DNA of 64,000 bases from Pseudobdellovibrionaceae bacterium (GCA_013359135.1 JABWCN010000019.1:1-64000), one strand, 5' to 3'. Shown: positions 27,210 through 37,352, counted from the stretch's first letter. The notes: generated by a model from the sequence alone, not told the origin. Translations and numbers: made by a program.

Positions 27210-30200
27210 TTGCTTAGCTTGAATGTCCATTTTTTCTTCATTTTATTTTATTTTCTGGGTACCTTGTATGCGGAACCTAATTTAGTTATTTTGCAAAACT
27301 TTGAAAGTCTAAAAAAAATTCAAATAGGTAAAAGTTGCAGAGACAATACTTCCTGTAACTACTGGAACAATTTGCTTGCTGAAGAAAATCAATATTCACG
27401 TTTTGCAGGAATTATCCCCAGCAGTGTAAAGAAATGTAAAAATTTTGAGATAACGAGCATTGAATCTAACTTAGACTTATTAAATGATTTAAAAAAAAAT
27501 ATCGATTCACCTCTGTCAGAAGAAAACTACACAGCACTTAAACTTTGCCAGCCAGGAACAGACAAACAAAGTCAGAAAAAAACTTCTCAACATTATTATT
27601 TTCTTTCTATTTTAGAAGAATCTCAAAGCCAAATGATTAAAGAAATTCATTTGATTGATGATTTGTTAGCGGAAAAAAAAACTCAGCATGAGGCTTGTAA
27701 AAACTCATCTTGGCCAAGAGTTAGATCCCTTTGCGAGAGCCAAACAAATTGTGCTTCGAGCAAAGATTTAGAAGATCTTGCCTATCAGACTCAAGATGCA
27801 ATTGAAGAAATTCAGAACTATGACAAAGAAATTGCTAAAACTGAGATTTATTTGAAAGAAAATCGAACTAGACACTATCAAACTGAAGAATATAAAAAAG
27901 GAAAAATCAAACTGCATGCTCTTCAGGAAAGTAAAAAACTTAAACTTTCTTTATTTCCCTGGATAGATAGCGCTATATTTAAAAAAACATTCGATTCAAC
28001 TCGTAATATGAATGAGGCTCTCAAAAACTATCTAAAAGATAAACGCAGCTCTTTGATTGCTGATGCTCAAGAGGGAAATCAAATTGCTAACTGTTTACAA
28101 AACATTAAAACATTCAAATGCAATTACAAGGACATGGTTAGTTATCTGGCTCAAAAAAAACCTCCAGAGCTTAACCGCAAAATTAACTCTTCTAACTCTT
28201 ATTCCAACAAGTGGTTAAAGTATCAAGAATGCCTTCTTGATAACCAAGAGGAAAATTTACAGAATGAAAATGATTACCGCCGTGCTTTAACTGATACACT
28301 CTTAATTGGAGGCTCTTTAATGACTGGAGTTGCGGCTCCTCTCTCAAGCGTAGTTCTTGAAGCAAGACAAGTTGCTTTTTTAAAAAACATCCTTTCGGCA
28401 GAAAAGTATATTAACTCTGCAAATTTACTCAATGGAGTTAAACAAAGCATAGAGGAATGCAGTAAAAAAATTCAAACAATTAAACTTTCCTCCCATGAAA
28501 ATTCAGAACTCAAATGTGAATACAAAGACCTTTACTTTTCTGCGAAAATGACAAATCTTTTTGACAGTTGTCTTTCTCAAACTGCTTTATCTTTTTTAGA
28601 CGCCACACCTTTAGCCATAAATAAATTTCAACGAGCTCTGCAAACAAGGAATTTAACCCTTACTGAGCTCAAAGAACTTGAACGCCTAGAAAGCTCTGAT
28701 GAGTACTTATACAAACTATGGCCTGAAGAACATAGACATCAGCATCTTGCCATCCAAGGGGTTAGTAAAACCAGTGCAGAAAAAATAGCTTTTACCCGAA
28801 GTTTTCAAAACTATAATCCAACTTCTGTGAACCAAAACAAAAAATACATGCAATTGGCTGAAAATGCCTTTGACCAAATATACACAACCAATTCTAAGTT
28901 CAAAGCCTTAGTCGTTGAAAATAGTGTTTTAAAACCGCTAAATGCTCTTTACAATGATCGTGATTTCGTAACTAGCCTTACCAATTTGCATAAGTCTATT
29001 TTAATGAAACAAATGACTCCGTTTATTGAAAAATGGAGAAAAAAAGGGCTCAGCATAGCTACTTATTCTGATTTTAAATCTATGAAATTTCTTATGCGAG
29101 GAGATTTTCCTCCTGAGGCAGAGAAGGAACTAGCGTCCCTTTACCAGCAAACAAATAAAGATTACGCCGATTATCTAATAAAAAATAAAATTGTCAGAAA
29201 AGAAGATCACCCTGAAGATTGGTTTCGCGGAGGCCTTGGAAACAGTGACGAACAAGCCTCTAGTCAAGCTAAAATGGCTAGAGATAGTTCTGAAAATAGC
29301 TTAGAAAATTTCAATAATCCAACTACTCTTAAAAAAATTAATACCACTGTAGATAACATGAATGAACTTCTCAATCATGAGACCAATGGAATTGGGCGCT
29401 ACTTTGAAAAAATAGGAATTTCAAAAAAGGATGAAAATATTCCTGGTATCTGGAGTTTTGACAAAGAAGCCATAGATATTCTTAGAAAGTCCGAAAGCAC
29501 GACTCAAGCTCAAATGGAGCTAGCACATCGGTTTAATAGTAATAATATATCTATAGACGCTGTTGAACGATTGAAAAAATACTTTGATGAGGTGAATAAG
29601 CTCCCAGCTTCACTACTGATTCCGGAACGAAAATTTGCATCTTTTTCACCAACTACCAAAGGAGGCATTTCCTTTGATATGATTGGAATGGGCAGTGTTA
29701 ATCTAGAAGAAACAAGCCTTGCTGTTCAAAAAGCTTTTTCAAAACCACTGCCGACAACAAATATAGAAATAGAAAAAGCTAATCGTGCACTTTATCAATC
29801 CCGCCAAGCTGAGAAAAAAGCTACGGATGAGTTTATTAAACGACAACAAAAAATTACTGAAATCGTGACATCAACGCTTGGAAAAGATAGAGTTTCTGTG
29901 ATCTGTAGTGGTGATGATTGTATCGTCAACTTAACTTCTGCTCTAACTCTTAAAGAAAAAAACAAGTTAGCTCAAAACATTGCTAATTCTGATTTAGGTA
30001 ATCAATTTAGAATGAGTTTTGCAAGTGAGAAAATTATAGATACTTCTTCTATGACTCAGCTAACGAATGAAGGAGAAAGTATTGCTAAAGCAATAAAAAA
30101 ACTTCTCTCACTAGAGCTTGAACCTAGAAAAATATCAGGACTTTCAATTTCGATAGATATGGAAACTCCTACTCTCGGAGGTGGTCCAATACGTCTTATT

Positions 30201-30332
30201 TACGCGATGAATAACTCTGCTATCTTAAGCCCTGCCGAAAAACAAAAAATTGAGCAAGCTTACAAAATGGCAGTGAAGAAACATAATATCAATCTTAAAA
30301 AAGAAAATTATCCAGGATATGATGCTTTTTAG
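27210..30332 (+). CDS. Large exported protein of unknown function (1040 aa)
   Basis: Not recognised. It starts at TTG (27210) with AAAGGAA upstream and no nearby ATG. A signal peptide (HFFFILFYFLGTLYA) leads into a mostly helical, Lys/Glu-rich protein with paired cysteines in the first half (CRDNTSCNYW, CESQTNCASS, CLQNIKTFKC). Near residues 370-385 is a short hydrophobic, glycine-rich stretch (LLIGGSLMTGVAAPLSSVVL) that could insert in a membrane. The last quarter includes VSVICSGDDCIVNL and a strand-rich end (GLSISIDMETPTLGGGPIRL). Large helical exported proteins with a central hydrophobic hairpin can be effectors or surface factors, but nothing here proves that. The kinase gene starts 82 bases downstream. 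Confidence 0.78.
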   Translation: MLSLNVHFFFILFYFLGTLYAEPNLVILQNFESLKKIQIGKSCRDNTSCNYWNNLLAEENQYSRFAGIIPSSVKKCKNFEITSIESNLDLLNDLKKNIDSPLSEENYTALKLCQPGTDKQSQKKTSQHYYFLSILEESQSQMIKEIHLIDDLLAEKKTQHEACKNSSWPRVRSLCESQTNCASSKDLEDLAYQTQDAIEEIQNYDKEIAKTEIYLKENRTRHYQTEEYKKGKIKLHALQESKKLKLSLFPWIDSAIFKKTFDSTRNMNEALKNYLKDKRSSLIADAQEGNQIANCLQNIKTFKCNYKDMVSYLAQKKPPELNRKINSSNSYSNKWLKYQECLLDNQEENLQNENDYRRALTDTLLIGGSLMTGVAAPLSSVVLEARQVAFLKNILSAEKYINSANLLNGVKQSIEECSKKIQTIKLSSHENSELKCEYKDLYFSAKMTNLFDSCLSQTALSFLDATPLAINKFQRALQTRNLTLTELKELERLESSDEYLYKLWPEEHRHQHLAIQGVSKTSAEKIAFTRSFQNYNPTSVNQNKKYMQLAENAFDQIYTTNSKFKALVVENSVLKPLNALYNDRDFVTSLTNLHKSILMKQMTPFIEKWRKKGLSIATYSDFKSMKFLMRGDFPPEAEKELASLYQQTNKDYADYLIKNKIVRKEDHPEDWFRGGLGNSDEQASSQAKMARDSSENSLENFNNPTTLKKINTTVDNMNELLNHETNGIGRYFEKIGISKKDENIPGIWSFDKEAIDILRKSESTTQAQMELAHRFNSNNISIDAVERLKKYFDEVNKLPASLLIPERKFASFSPTTKGGISFDMIGMGSVNLEETSLAVQKAFSKPLPTTNIEIEKANRALYQSRQAEKKATDEFIKRQQKITEIVTSTLGKDRVSVICSGDDCIVNLTSALTLKEKNKLAQNIANSDLGNQFRMSFASEKIIDTSSMTQLTNEGESIAKAIKKLLSLELEPRKISGLSISIDMETPTLGGGPIRLIYAMNNSAILSPAEKQKIEQAYKMAVKKHNINLKKENYPGYDAF

Positions 30333-30413
30333 TTTTACCGTCTTAAATTGATCCAACATTTTGTTCTTATTATAGTATTAATTTTCTGTAAAAAACCGAT
30401 AAAATCATTGGGC

Positions 30414-31871
30414 ATGTTTAAAAGTCTTTCTTCACGTATTTCTTTTTTAGTTTTTTCTATTGTTATCTCATTTAACTTGGTGTTGATGACTATCTTCTAT
30501 TTAGCTCTTGAGAAAAAAAGTAAAGAGCATTTTAAGAAATCAATTGATACAATTACTAATTCTATTCCTAATTACTATCAAATTCCCCTATGGAACTTAG
30601 ATACCAAAGTTATCATGGAAATTACCGAAGCATTTCTTAAAGATAAGACAATTAAAGGTATTCAGGTAATAGATATAGATAGCTCTATACTTTACCAAAA
30701 GTTTTCTGATGGTGATAATGCCACCTCACTATTTAACACCCCATTAATCGAAATTAGAAAGATACCGATTATACACACCAACTCAAATTCTTTGGGAATT
30801 ATTCAAGTTTTTTTTTCAAGTAAAAACTATCATGATGAAAATAGGGCCATCATCTTAAGAATGATTACTGTTTTTTCACTTTTTTCATTTCTAATCGTCT
30901 TTGCTCTTTACTACATATTAAATAACTTCCTTAGAAATCCACTAGTAATTTTACTTAAAGCTATAGCCTCTACAGAAAAAACTCAGTACTCCGTTCGAAT
31001 CCACCAAAACTTTCCCGCTGAATTAGGTCAAATAGCCACTGAATTTAACAAAGCAATGGAAAAAGTTCAAGAAAGTGAAAACAAACTCCTTTCACAAAAT
31101 CAAAACTTAGAATATCTGGTGAGTGAAAGAACTCATCAACTTGATGAGCAAAGAGCTCAGATGATCAACTCTTCTCGATTAGCATCTCTAGGAGAATTTT
31201 CAGCTGGAATCTCTCACGAGATTAATAATCCTCTGGCTGTAATTCACGGAAACTCACGAATTTTACTTAATCATATAAACTCTGGAAAACTTGATCGTCA
31301 GTTTGAAGGACCCATAAGTAAAATCAAGCTGATGACAGAAAGAATTCAGAAAATAATTAAAAACCTAAGGACCTTTGCTAGAGATGGAGAAAAAGACGAA
31401 AAACAATTATTTGAAATAGCTAAATTTATAGATGAAATTCACCTACTTGCCAAAGTTAAGTTGGATAAAAGCCAAATAGCTTTTGAGTTTTTAAATCTTT
31501 CTAGCTTGACTCATCTTTATGGACAAGAAGTTCCCCTGTCACAGGTAATAATTAACCTTATTAATAACTCAGCTGATGCGATAAGTGAACAAAATGAAAA
31601 ATGGGTTAAAGTCTCGATTGAAAAAGATAACCATTCTGCAGTGATCAAAATTACAGATTCAGGTCATGGAATTCCAGCTACAATTCAAACTAAAATGATG
31701 AATCCCTTTTTCACAACCAAAGAAGTCGGCAAAGGGACTGGACTTGGTTTAAGTATTTCACTGGGAATTATAAAAAACCATGGCGGAGAATTTTATTACA
31801 ATAAGGAAGCTAAAAACACTCAATTCATTATAAAACTTCCTATTAACGAACACTTAAGTCAGGCTATTTAG
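30414..31871 (+). CDS. Membrane sensor histidine kinase (orphan)
   Basis: Domains: helix 1 (about 6-30), a periplasmic sensor of about 120 residues, helix 2 (about 150-170), a HAMP-like linker, a coiled coil, a HisKA dimerisation domain with the phospho-acceptor His268 in ISHEINNPLAVIHG, and an ATPase domain with an N-box (NLINNSADAI) and G-boxes (DSGHGIP, GKGTGLGLSIS). I prefer the ATG at 30414 (MFKSLSSRISFLVF); the longer TTG frame from 30348 has no ribosome site and an unusual N-terminus. No response regulator lies nearby. The core closely resembles the kinase at 41841, including the shared string FARDGEKDE. The last codons overlap a convergent gene by 8 bp. Confidence 0.88.
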   Translation: MFKSLSSRISFLVFSIVISFNLVLMTIFYLALEKKSKEHFKKSIDTITNSIPNYYQIPLWNLDTKVIMEITEAFLKDKTIKGIQVIDIDSSILYQKFSDGDNATSLFNTPLIEIRKIPIIHTNSNSLGIIQVFFSSKNYHDENRAIILRMITVFSLFSFLIVFALYYILNNFLRNPLVILLKAIASTEKTQYSVRIHQNFPAELGQIATEFNKAMEKVQESENKLLSQNQNLEYLVSERTHQLDEQRAQMINSSRLASLGEFSAGISHEINNPLAVIHGNSRILLNHINSGKLDRQFEGPISKIKLMTERIQKIIKNLRTFARDGEKDEKQLFEIAKFIDEIHLLAKVKLDKSQIAFEFLNLSSLTHLYGQEVPLSQVIINLINNSADAISEQNEKWVKVSIEKDNHSAVIKITDSGHGIPATIQTKMMNPFFTTKEVGKGTGLGLSISLGIIKNHGGEFYYNKEAKNTQFIIKLPINEHLSQAI

Positions 31872-32643
31872 ATCTCCAATCTTTCAAACCATATTTTTTT
31901 AAAATTCGTTGTAATTTCCCTGTTTTTCTTAAGGACTCAGTGCCTTCACTGATAATTTCTGATAACTCTTTGCCAGCAGGATACTTTGGGGAAATGGCTA
32001 GAAATAATTCTTGAGAATTTGGTTTAATCTGCCCTAAATTTTTTAGCTTTACTTTGATATCTCTGGTTTTTACAAAGTAATCTAGTACATAATTTGATTC
32101 CACAAAGGCCACGATTCTTTTACTTTGAAGTAATCGAATAAGCTGTAACAATGGTTGCTCACTGCTTACAAACTCTAATGAAGGATGTTTCTTTTTTTGT
32201 AAATCATTAGACCCCTCATCATAAGAATAATTACTGATCATTCCCAATTTAACCCCATCCAGAGACTTCTCATTTTCATAACGCCATTTACTCTCTTTAA
32301 GACCAAAGAGAGAATACTGAGTTAGCCCTTGGGGTTCTTTAGGAAGAAAAAAACCTTCAGCATCTTCCTTTCCTGCGCCAATAATTGCATCGATTTTTCC
32401 TAGTTTTGCATCATGGATAGCTCTGGCCCAATTCCATATTTGATAGTCAATTTGATATCCCTTAGGCTCTAAAATTTCTTTAACAACTTCAACCATATAG
32501 CCTGGAAGTTGGCCCTTTGGATCACAATTAAAAGGACACCATTCATCAGCTCTAATCGAAAGTATTTTTTTACCATTATCCTGACCCATTACCGAAAATG
32601 AAATTAAAATCCAACAAACAAAAAAAAATAAATTAGTCTTCAT
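31864..32643 (-). CDS. Periplasmic solute-binding protein, family 3 type
   Basis: 259 residues with a signal peptide (FFFVCWILISFSVMG) and the SBP_bac_3 layout: LSIRADEWCPFNCDP at the start (two Cys likely bonded), GYMVEVVKEILEPKGY, IDAIIGAG, and LSEIISEGTESLRKTGKLQRILKKYG at the end. Such proteins bind amino acids or related polar ligands, and stand-alone ones often serve as sensor parts. No permease or ATPase gene is adjacent, so transport is doubtful; it may work with a sensor kinase, and the orphan kinase gene is convergent with it. It lies 3 bp behind the SDR-SRPBCC gene, probably in the same operon. Confidence 0.85.
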   Translation of the reverse strand: MKTNLFFFVCWILISFSVMGQDNGKKILSIRADEWCPFNCDPKGQLPGYMVEVVKEILEPKGYQIDYQIWNWARAIHDAKLGKIDAIIGAGKEDAEGFFLPKEPQGLTQYSLFGLKESKWRYENEKSLDGVKLGMISNYSYDEGSNDLQKKKHPSLEFVSSEQPLLQLIRLLQSKRIVAFVESNYVLDYFVKTRDIKVKLKNLGQIKPNSQELFLAISPKYPAGKELSEIISEGTESLRKTGKLQRILKKYGLKDWRSK

Positions 32644-32646
32644 GAA

Positions 32647-34017
32647 CTAGGAATTCCTATTATAAAATTTTTGATAAACCACTTTTTTTCTATAATCAAA
32701 AATAGCACCTACCTCTTTGCTCACCAAGAAAATTGAAGAAATCCAGCCTACATAGTCTAGGGGCACCTTATATCTGACCGTATCACGCATCAAAGTTCCT
32801 CCTGGAACATCAAAAAACTCATGCGTGTGATGCCAAAGAGAATAAGGACCTTCAATTTGCGTATCAATAAAACGCTCGATAGGACTCCAATCTTCAATCA
32901 ATGTCTTCCAATAAACAGGAATCCCTCGAATCTTTAATCGATAATCAATAAGAGTTCCTTTTTGAATATTTTCCGTACTACTTTTTAAAATTTTAAAATT
33001 CAAATGGCTAGGAGTGATCTCTTCTAAATTTTTTGCTTCACAAAAAAAATCAAACACTTTAGATCTTGGTTGAGGAATAAACTGTTCAACAACGAAACAT
33101 TCTTCAGACTTTTTTTGATTTTTCAATAGGTCCTCAAGAGCTTCTCTTAAGCTAGTAAACTTATAACTGAAGCCACTCTGAATAACTCTTTCCGGATAAA
33201 CCTTTTGATCAGAAAGTATCACCCGACTCATCTCACCAAATAAAATCTTTAACATGAATGCTGGAATCGGTAACCCAAGAGGACGTCTTAAAGTGTTTGC
33301 TAGCTCACGAGAAAAAGTTTTATTCATTACTGGGGCAGGACTTACTCCATTAAAAACTCCAGTTAACTTCTGATTCATAATAAAAGTAAATAAACTTACT
33401 AGGTCTTCAATATGAATCCAACTCATAAATTGATTTCCAGATCCTAAAGATCCCCCAACACCGGCTTTAAATGGCCTTAACATCTGCGCAAGGGCACCAC
33501 CTTGATCCGCAAGTACTATTCCTATTCTCACAATAGAAATTTTAACCTCTGGAATGGAAGAAGCTATTGAGGACACAGCCTTCTCCCAAGACTCACAAAC
33601 TTCACTCAAAAAAGATTTATCTCCCTGACTTTTTTCTGAAAGGGATTCCTTTGGACGATCTCCATAAACCCCAATGGCAGAAGCAGAGATAAAATGTTTA
33701 ACTCCTAATTGTAAACTTGCTCCCAAGTTCTTTGTACTTTCTACCCTTGAATCTAAGATGTCTTTTTTTACTTCATCATTCCATCTTCTCTGAGAAACAC
33801 TCTCTCCTAATAGATGAAACACCACATCCACGTTGATTTTTTCTTTCAAGGGAGCTTTAGAAATATCAGCTTCAATCACTTGGCACTGAAAAGGCAACTC
33901 CAACTCCGCTTTCTTGCGTTGACGAGAAATAACTATAATTTCATGACCTTCTTGACTAAGTTTTTTTCCAAGTTGCTTTCCTATAAGTCCTGTAGCTCCG
34001 GTCATTAAAATCTTCAT
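32647..34017 (-). CDS. TIGR01777-type SDR epimerase fused to an SRPBCC domain
   Basis: 456 residues. The N-terminal ~300 residues are an atypical SDR of the TIGR01777 (YfcH/SulA-like) group: MTGATGLIGKQLGKKL for nucleotide binding, FHLLGESVSQRRWNDEVKK, and GVFNGVSPAPVMNKTFSREL. The last ~150 residues (from about 305) form an SRPBCC/START-like ligand-binding domain (FIPQPRSKVFDFFCEAKNL, PYSLWHHTHEFFDVPGGTLM). Substrate unknown. The fusion and its place 10 bp behind a photolyase gene recall clusters in other bacteria where this SDR travels with photolyase. It continues into the solute-binding protein gene. Confidence 0.85.
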   Translation of the reverse strand: MKILMTGATGLIGKQLGKKLSQEGHEIIVISRQRKKAELELPFQCQVIEADISKAPLKEKINVDVVFHLLGESVSQRRWNDEVKKDILDSRVESTKNLGASLQLGVKHFISASAIGVYGDRPKESLSEKSQGDKSFLSEVCESWEKAVSSIASSIPEVKISIVRIGIVLADQGGALAQMLRPFKAGVGGSLGSGNQFMSWIHIEDLVSLFTFIMNQKLTGVFNGVSPAPVMNKTFSRELANTLRRPLGLPIPAFMLKILFGEMSRVILSDQKVYPERVIQSGFSYKFTSLREALEDLLKNQKKSEECFVVEQFIPQPRSKVFDFFCEAKNLEEITPSHLNFKILKSSTENIQKGTLIDYRLKIRGIPVYWKTLIEDWSPIERFIDTQIEGPYSLWHHTHEFFDVPGGTLMRDTVRYKVPLDYVGWISSIFLVSKEVGAIFDYRKKVVYQKFYNRNS

Positions 34018-34027
34018 ATTTTTCCTT

Positions 34028-35374
34028 TTATGTTAACGACAATCCTTTTTTAAACTCAGTTAAACAACGCTCTCTTGCAAAATTATGATCCACTATTGGA
34101 GTTCTATATGCTTTTGTTCCCCACTCGGGTAGCCATGTTTTTATATACTTAGCCTCGGGGTCAAATTTTTCTAGTTGAGATTGTGGGTTAAAAATCCTGA
34201 AATAAGGAGCCGCATCGCAACCTGTTCCTGCTGCCCACTGCCAATTACCATTATTAGCTGCTAAATCATAATCAAGTAGTTTTTTTGCAAAATACCGCTC
34301 ACCTTCTAACCAATGAATTAATAAATGCTTGGTTAAAAACGAGGCTACCACCATTCTCACTCGATTATGCATATGGCCTGTGCTATTTAACTCTCTCATC
34401 CCTGCGTCTACTAATGGATATCCAGTTTTTCCCTCTTGCCATGCCTGAAAATCATCAGGCGATTTGCGCCAAGAAATCCTTTCGTACTTGGCTTTAAAAC
34501 TTTGTTTAACAACTTGTGGGTGATGCCACAAAACCTGCATGAAAAAATCTCTCCAAATCAATTCAGAAAGCCATACAGAAGAAAGTTTTTTTCCTTCCCT
34601 TGCTAGTTCTCTGACACTGACTGTTCCAAACCGCAAGTGTAATCCTAGCAGCGAAGTTCCATTCTTAATAGCAGGATAATCTCGATTCTGCGCATACTTT
34701 ATCAAGGTATTGGAGTTGAGCTCCTCCGCTGGGTAGATCCAAGACTCCGATATAAAACCAAGATCAGCTAAGCTTGGTGTGACAGATATATCTTTAGTCT
34801 TAAAAAAAAGATGTTGATAATTTTTTGTTGGATAACTTTTAAGGTAAAAATCACTTAACGATTGAAGCCACTTATTTTTATATGGGGTATAAACGGTATA
34901 AGGATTCCCATTCTCTGCAACAATTTCTGTTTTTTCAAAAATCACTTGATCTTTAAATGTTAAAAGTTGACAGTTATGAGCCCTAAGCAGCTCACTCACC
35001 TTATTATCTCTTTCTTTAGCCTGAGGCTCATAGTCATGGTTAGCATACACTTTTTGTATAGAGAAAGTCTTCAACAGATGACTGAATATTTCCAAAGGTG
35101 TTCCATGATATATAAGTAAATCAGAGCCTAACTTGTTAAGATCTGCTTTTAAAGACAACACACTCTCGTAGATAAACTGCACCCGCTTATCTTTCTTATC
35201 TTCAAGTTTTTCTAAAATCAGTGTGTCAAAAATAAAAATAGGAAGAACTGGCCTAGTGCTTTTAAGGGCTTCAAAAAGACCGGCGTTATCATGAAGTCTT
35301 AAATCTCTGCGAAACCAAAACAAATTTATTGGCTCTTTATTAACTTTGTAAGAGGGTTGGCTGAACTTTGACAT
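34028..35374 (-). CDS. phrB: Deoxyribodipyrimidine photolyase
   Basis: 448 residues: an N-terminal alpha/beta domain starting LFWFRRDLRLHDNAGL (antenna-cofactor side) and a C-terminal FAD domain with WRDFFMQVLWHHP, MRELNSTGHMHNRVRM and NNGNWQWAAGTGCDAAPYFR. These are the class I CPD photolyase signatures, including the Trp and Asn residues around FAD. The enzyme repairs UV-induced pyrimidine dimers using light. It is the first gene of a three-gene minus-strand set with the SDR-SRPBCC and solute-binding genes, and divergent from the UbiB-type kinase. Confidence 0.92.
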   Translation of the reverse strand: MSKFSQPSYKVNKEPINLFWFRRDLRLHDNAGLFEALKSTRPVLPIFIFDTLILEKLEDKKDKRVQFIYESVLSLKADLNKLGSDLLIYHGTPLEIFSHLLKTFSIQKVYANHDYEPQAKERDNKVSELLRAHNCQLLTFKDQVIFEKTEIVAENGNPYTVYTPYKNKWLQSLSDFYLKSYPTKNYQHLFFKTKDISVTPSLADLGFISESWIYPAEELNSNTLIKYAQNRDYPAIKNGTSLLGLHLRFGTVSVRELAREGKKLSSVWLSELIWRDFFMQVLWHHPQVVKQSFKAKYERISWRKSPDDFQAWQEGKTGYPLVDAGMRELNSTGHMHNRVRMVVASFLTKHLLIHWLEGERYFAKKLLDYDLAANNGNWQWAAGTGCDAAPYFRIFNPQSQLEKFDPEAKYIKTWLPEWGTKAYRTPIVDHNFARERCLTEFKKGLSLT

Positions 35375-35427
35375 ATCTTTTAATTATAGCTTTATTATTG
35401 TACGAAGATCATGTAAATTTTTAATTC

Positions 35428-36807
35428 ATGTCAGAAATCACAAAAAAAAAACTCGATAAAATTAAAAGTTCAGTTTTGTCACGTTCTTTAAGCATGGCAA
35501 AGCTTTCCTTTTCAGCAGGAGCTGGAATTGCATCCCAAGGTATTACTGGCCTATTCAAATCTAAAGAACAAAAAAGTTCTGAATGGAATACTTTTTTAAG
35601 TCAACAGGCGGCTCAATTTTCTAAAGAAGTTGGCGAGCTCAAAGGCTCCATCATGAAAGCAGGACAAATGCTATCCATGTATGGAGAGTATTTTTTCCCC
35701 CCAGAAGTTAATCACTTTTTCAAAACTCTTCAACAAGATTCTCCGGCCCTCAAATGGGAAGCCATAGAACCACTTGTAATACAGTATTTGGGTCAAGAAA
35801 AAATGAATGAACTTGAAATCAACAAAGAACCTTTAGCTTGTGCTTCAATGGGACAAGTTCATAGAGCAAAGATAAAAAGTACTCAGCAAGAAATTGTACT
35901 TAAAATTCAATATCCCAATGTAGATCTTGCCATTGATAGTGATCTTAAAGCTGTAAAGTCTTTCATTCTTTTTTTAAAAATTCTTCCAAAAGATTTAGAC
36001 CTTGATAGCATTTTTTTAGAAATAAAAACTATGCTCACTCAAGAAAGCGACTACGAACATGAAGCAGAGAAAACCACTCTCTTCTATCAACGTCTTAGTA
36101 ATGACCCTCGCTTTATTGTTCCAAAAGTTTATCCCGAATATTCTAACAAAAAAATTCTAGCGACCAGTTTTGAAAGTGGACTTAGACTGGACAGTGAAGT
36201 CATACAATCACTTTCCCAGGAACGCAGGAATAAACTAGCAAAAAACTTTCTTGATCTTTATTACAAAGAACTTTTTGACTGGAAAGAACTTCAAACAGAT
36301 CCCCATGCAGGAAATTATAAAATCCGACTTAGTGCTCAGGGGAATGACCAGTGGGTTCTATATGATTTTGGAGCCACCAGAGCTTATTCTGAAGTTTTTT
36401 TAAAGACATATCATGGCATGATCAAAGGGGCTCTTTATCATGATCAAAACTTATTTCGCAACTCTGCCAAAAAACTGAATTTAATTTTTGATCATGATGA
36501 TAAAGACTTACTTCATCTTTTTGAATCATTTTGTTTCCAAACTGTAGAGCCATTCATGGAGGCCGATGATCCTCGTCAGCTTGGACCTATGGACAAGCAG
36601 GGTAACTACGACTGGAAAAATACCGACCTTCCAAAACGTCTTTCTGCAAAGGTCATGGAGATATTAAAAAAACATACAGTCCGAACCCCACCCAAGGAAC
36701 TCCTTTTTTTGGATAGAAAAACAGGTGGAGTTTTCATCATCGTTTCCATGCTCAAAGCCAATATGAACTCAAGAGATATCCTACTAAAGTATCTGGAAAA
36801 AGTTTAA
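35428..36807 (+). CDS. ABC1/UbiB-family atypical kinase
   Basis: 459 residues with the family hallmarks: the KxGQ motif at 77-80 (KAGQ), the alanine/glycine-rich loop ASMGQVHRA at 139-147, the lysine in VLKIQYP (Lys159), DPHAGN at 291-296 and the metal-binding DFG at 313-315. UbiB-type proteins support quinone synthesis or lipid distribution and use ATP. No ubiquinone or menaquinone gene is adjacent; the quinol-oxidising chain in this window would still depend on quinone supply. Single gene. Confidence 0.9.
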   Translation: MSEITKKKLDKIKSSVLSRSLSMAKLSFSAGAGIASQGITGLFKSKEQKSSEWNTFLSQQAAQFSKEVGELKGSIMKAGQMLSMYGEYFFPPEVNHFFKTLQQDSPALKWEAIEPLVIQYLGQEKMNELEINKEPLACASMGQVHRAKIKSTQQEIVLKIQYPNVDLAIDSDLKAVKSFILFLKILPKDLDLDSIFLEIKTMLTQESDYEHEAEKTTLFYQRLSNDPRFIVPKVYPEYSNKKILATSFESGLRLDSEVIQSLSQERRNKLAKNFLDLYYKELFDWKELQTDPHAGNYKIRLSAQGNDQWVLYDFGATRAYSEVFLKTYHGMIKGALYHDQNLFRNSAKKLNLIFDHDDKDLLHLFESFCFQTVEPFMEADDPRQLGPMDKQGNYDWKNTDLPKRLSAKVMEILKKHTVRTPPKELLFLDRKTGGVFIIVSMLKANMNSRDILLKYLEKV

Positions 36808-36819
36808 TGTCTTAAAGAT

Positions 36820-37287
36820 CTACTCTAACCATTTTTTAAACTTGGCTTTAGTGGAATTATTAAAACCCTTTATATTGTCTTTAATTTGCCAGTCAGTGGA
36901 TAAAAGGACTATATGTGGAATCACCTCAAATGACAGCGTTTTCATTAAAATTTTATTTTTATCCCAGAGATTTAAAAATCCATGATTCTGTTCTTTTAAA
37001 AACTTAATAGCAGCCCCTTTGTCATCATCAAGATTTACTGATAAAAAAAGAATCTTTTTCTTTTTGTATTTTTTTAAAATATCACCATAGAATTTAAAAC
37101 TCTCTTTACATGGTTCACACCAGCTGGCCCAAAAATCCACAACAATGAGCTCTTGCTTTTCAGATATAATTTGCTCCAAAGAAGGCGTGTTTTCTGACAA
37201 CACCTCTAAAGAACTTATTTCTTTTTTTAAATCCAGAGCTTGGGCTTGAAGAACACCAACAAACAACACAAATATTAAAAACTTCAT
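36820..37287 (-). CDS. TlpA-like thioredoxin-fold protein
   Basis: About 155 residues: a signal peptide or anchor (KFLIFVLFVGVLQAQA) and a thioredoxin fold with the active site WASWCEPC and a cis-proline later (EVIPHIVLL). It probably acts as a periplasmic thiol-disulfide reductase, as ResA/TlpA proteins do for cytochrome c maturation. The start is set at the second ATG (37287), because GAGGAAA lies just upstream of it and overlaps the first ATG at 37299. Single gene, convergent with the UbiB gene. Confidence 0.87.
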   Translation of the reverse strand: MKFLIFVLFVGVLQAQALDLKKEISSLEVLSENTPSLEQIISEKQELIVVDFWASWCEPCKESFKFYGDILKKYKKKKILFLSVNLDDDKGAAIKFLKEQNHGFLNLWDKNKILMKTLSFEVIPHIVLLSTDWQIKDNIKGFNNSTKAKFKKWLE

Positions 37288-37352
37288 AATTTTCCTCATT
37301 GAATTTAATTACCATCTCACAGAGTCATACCCTTGTCACTTTGATTTGATTT

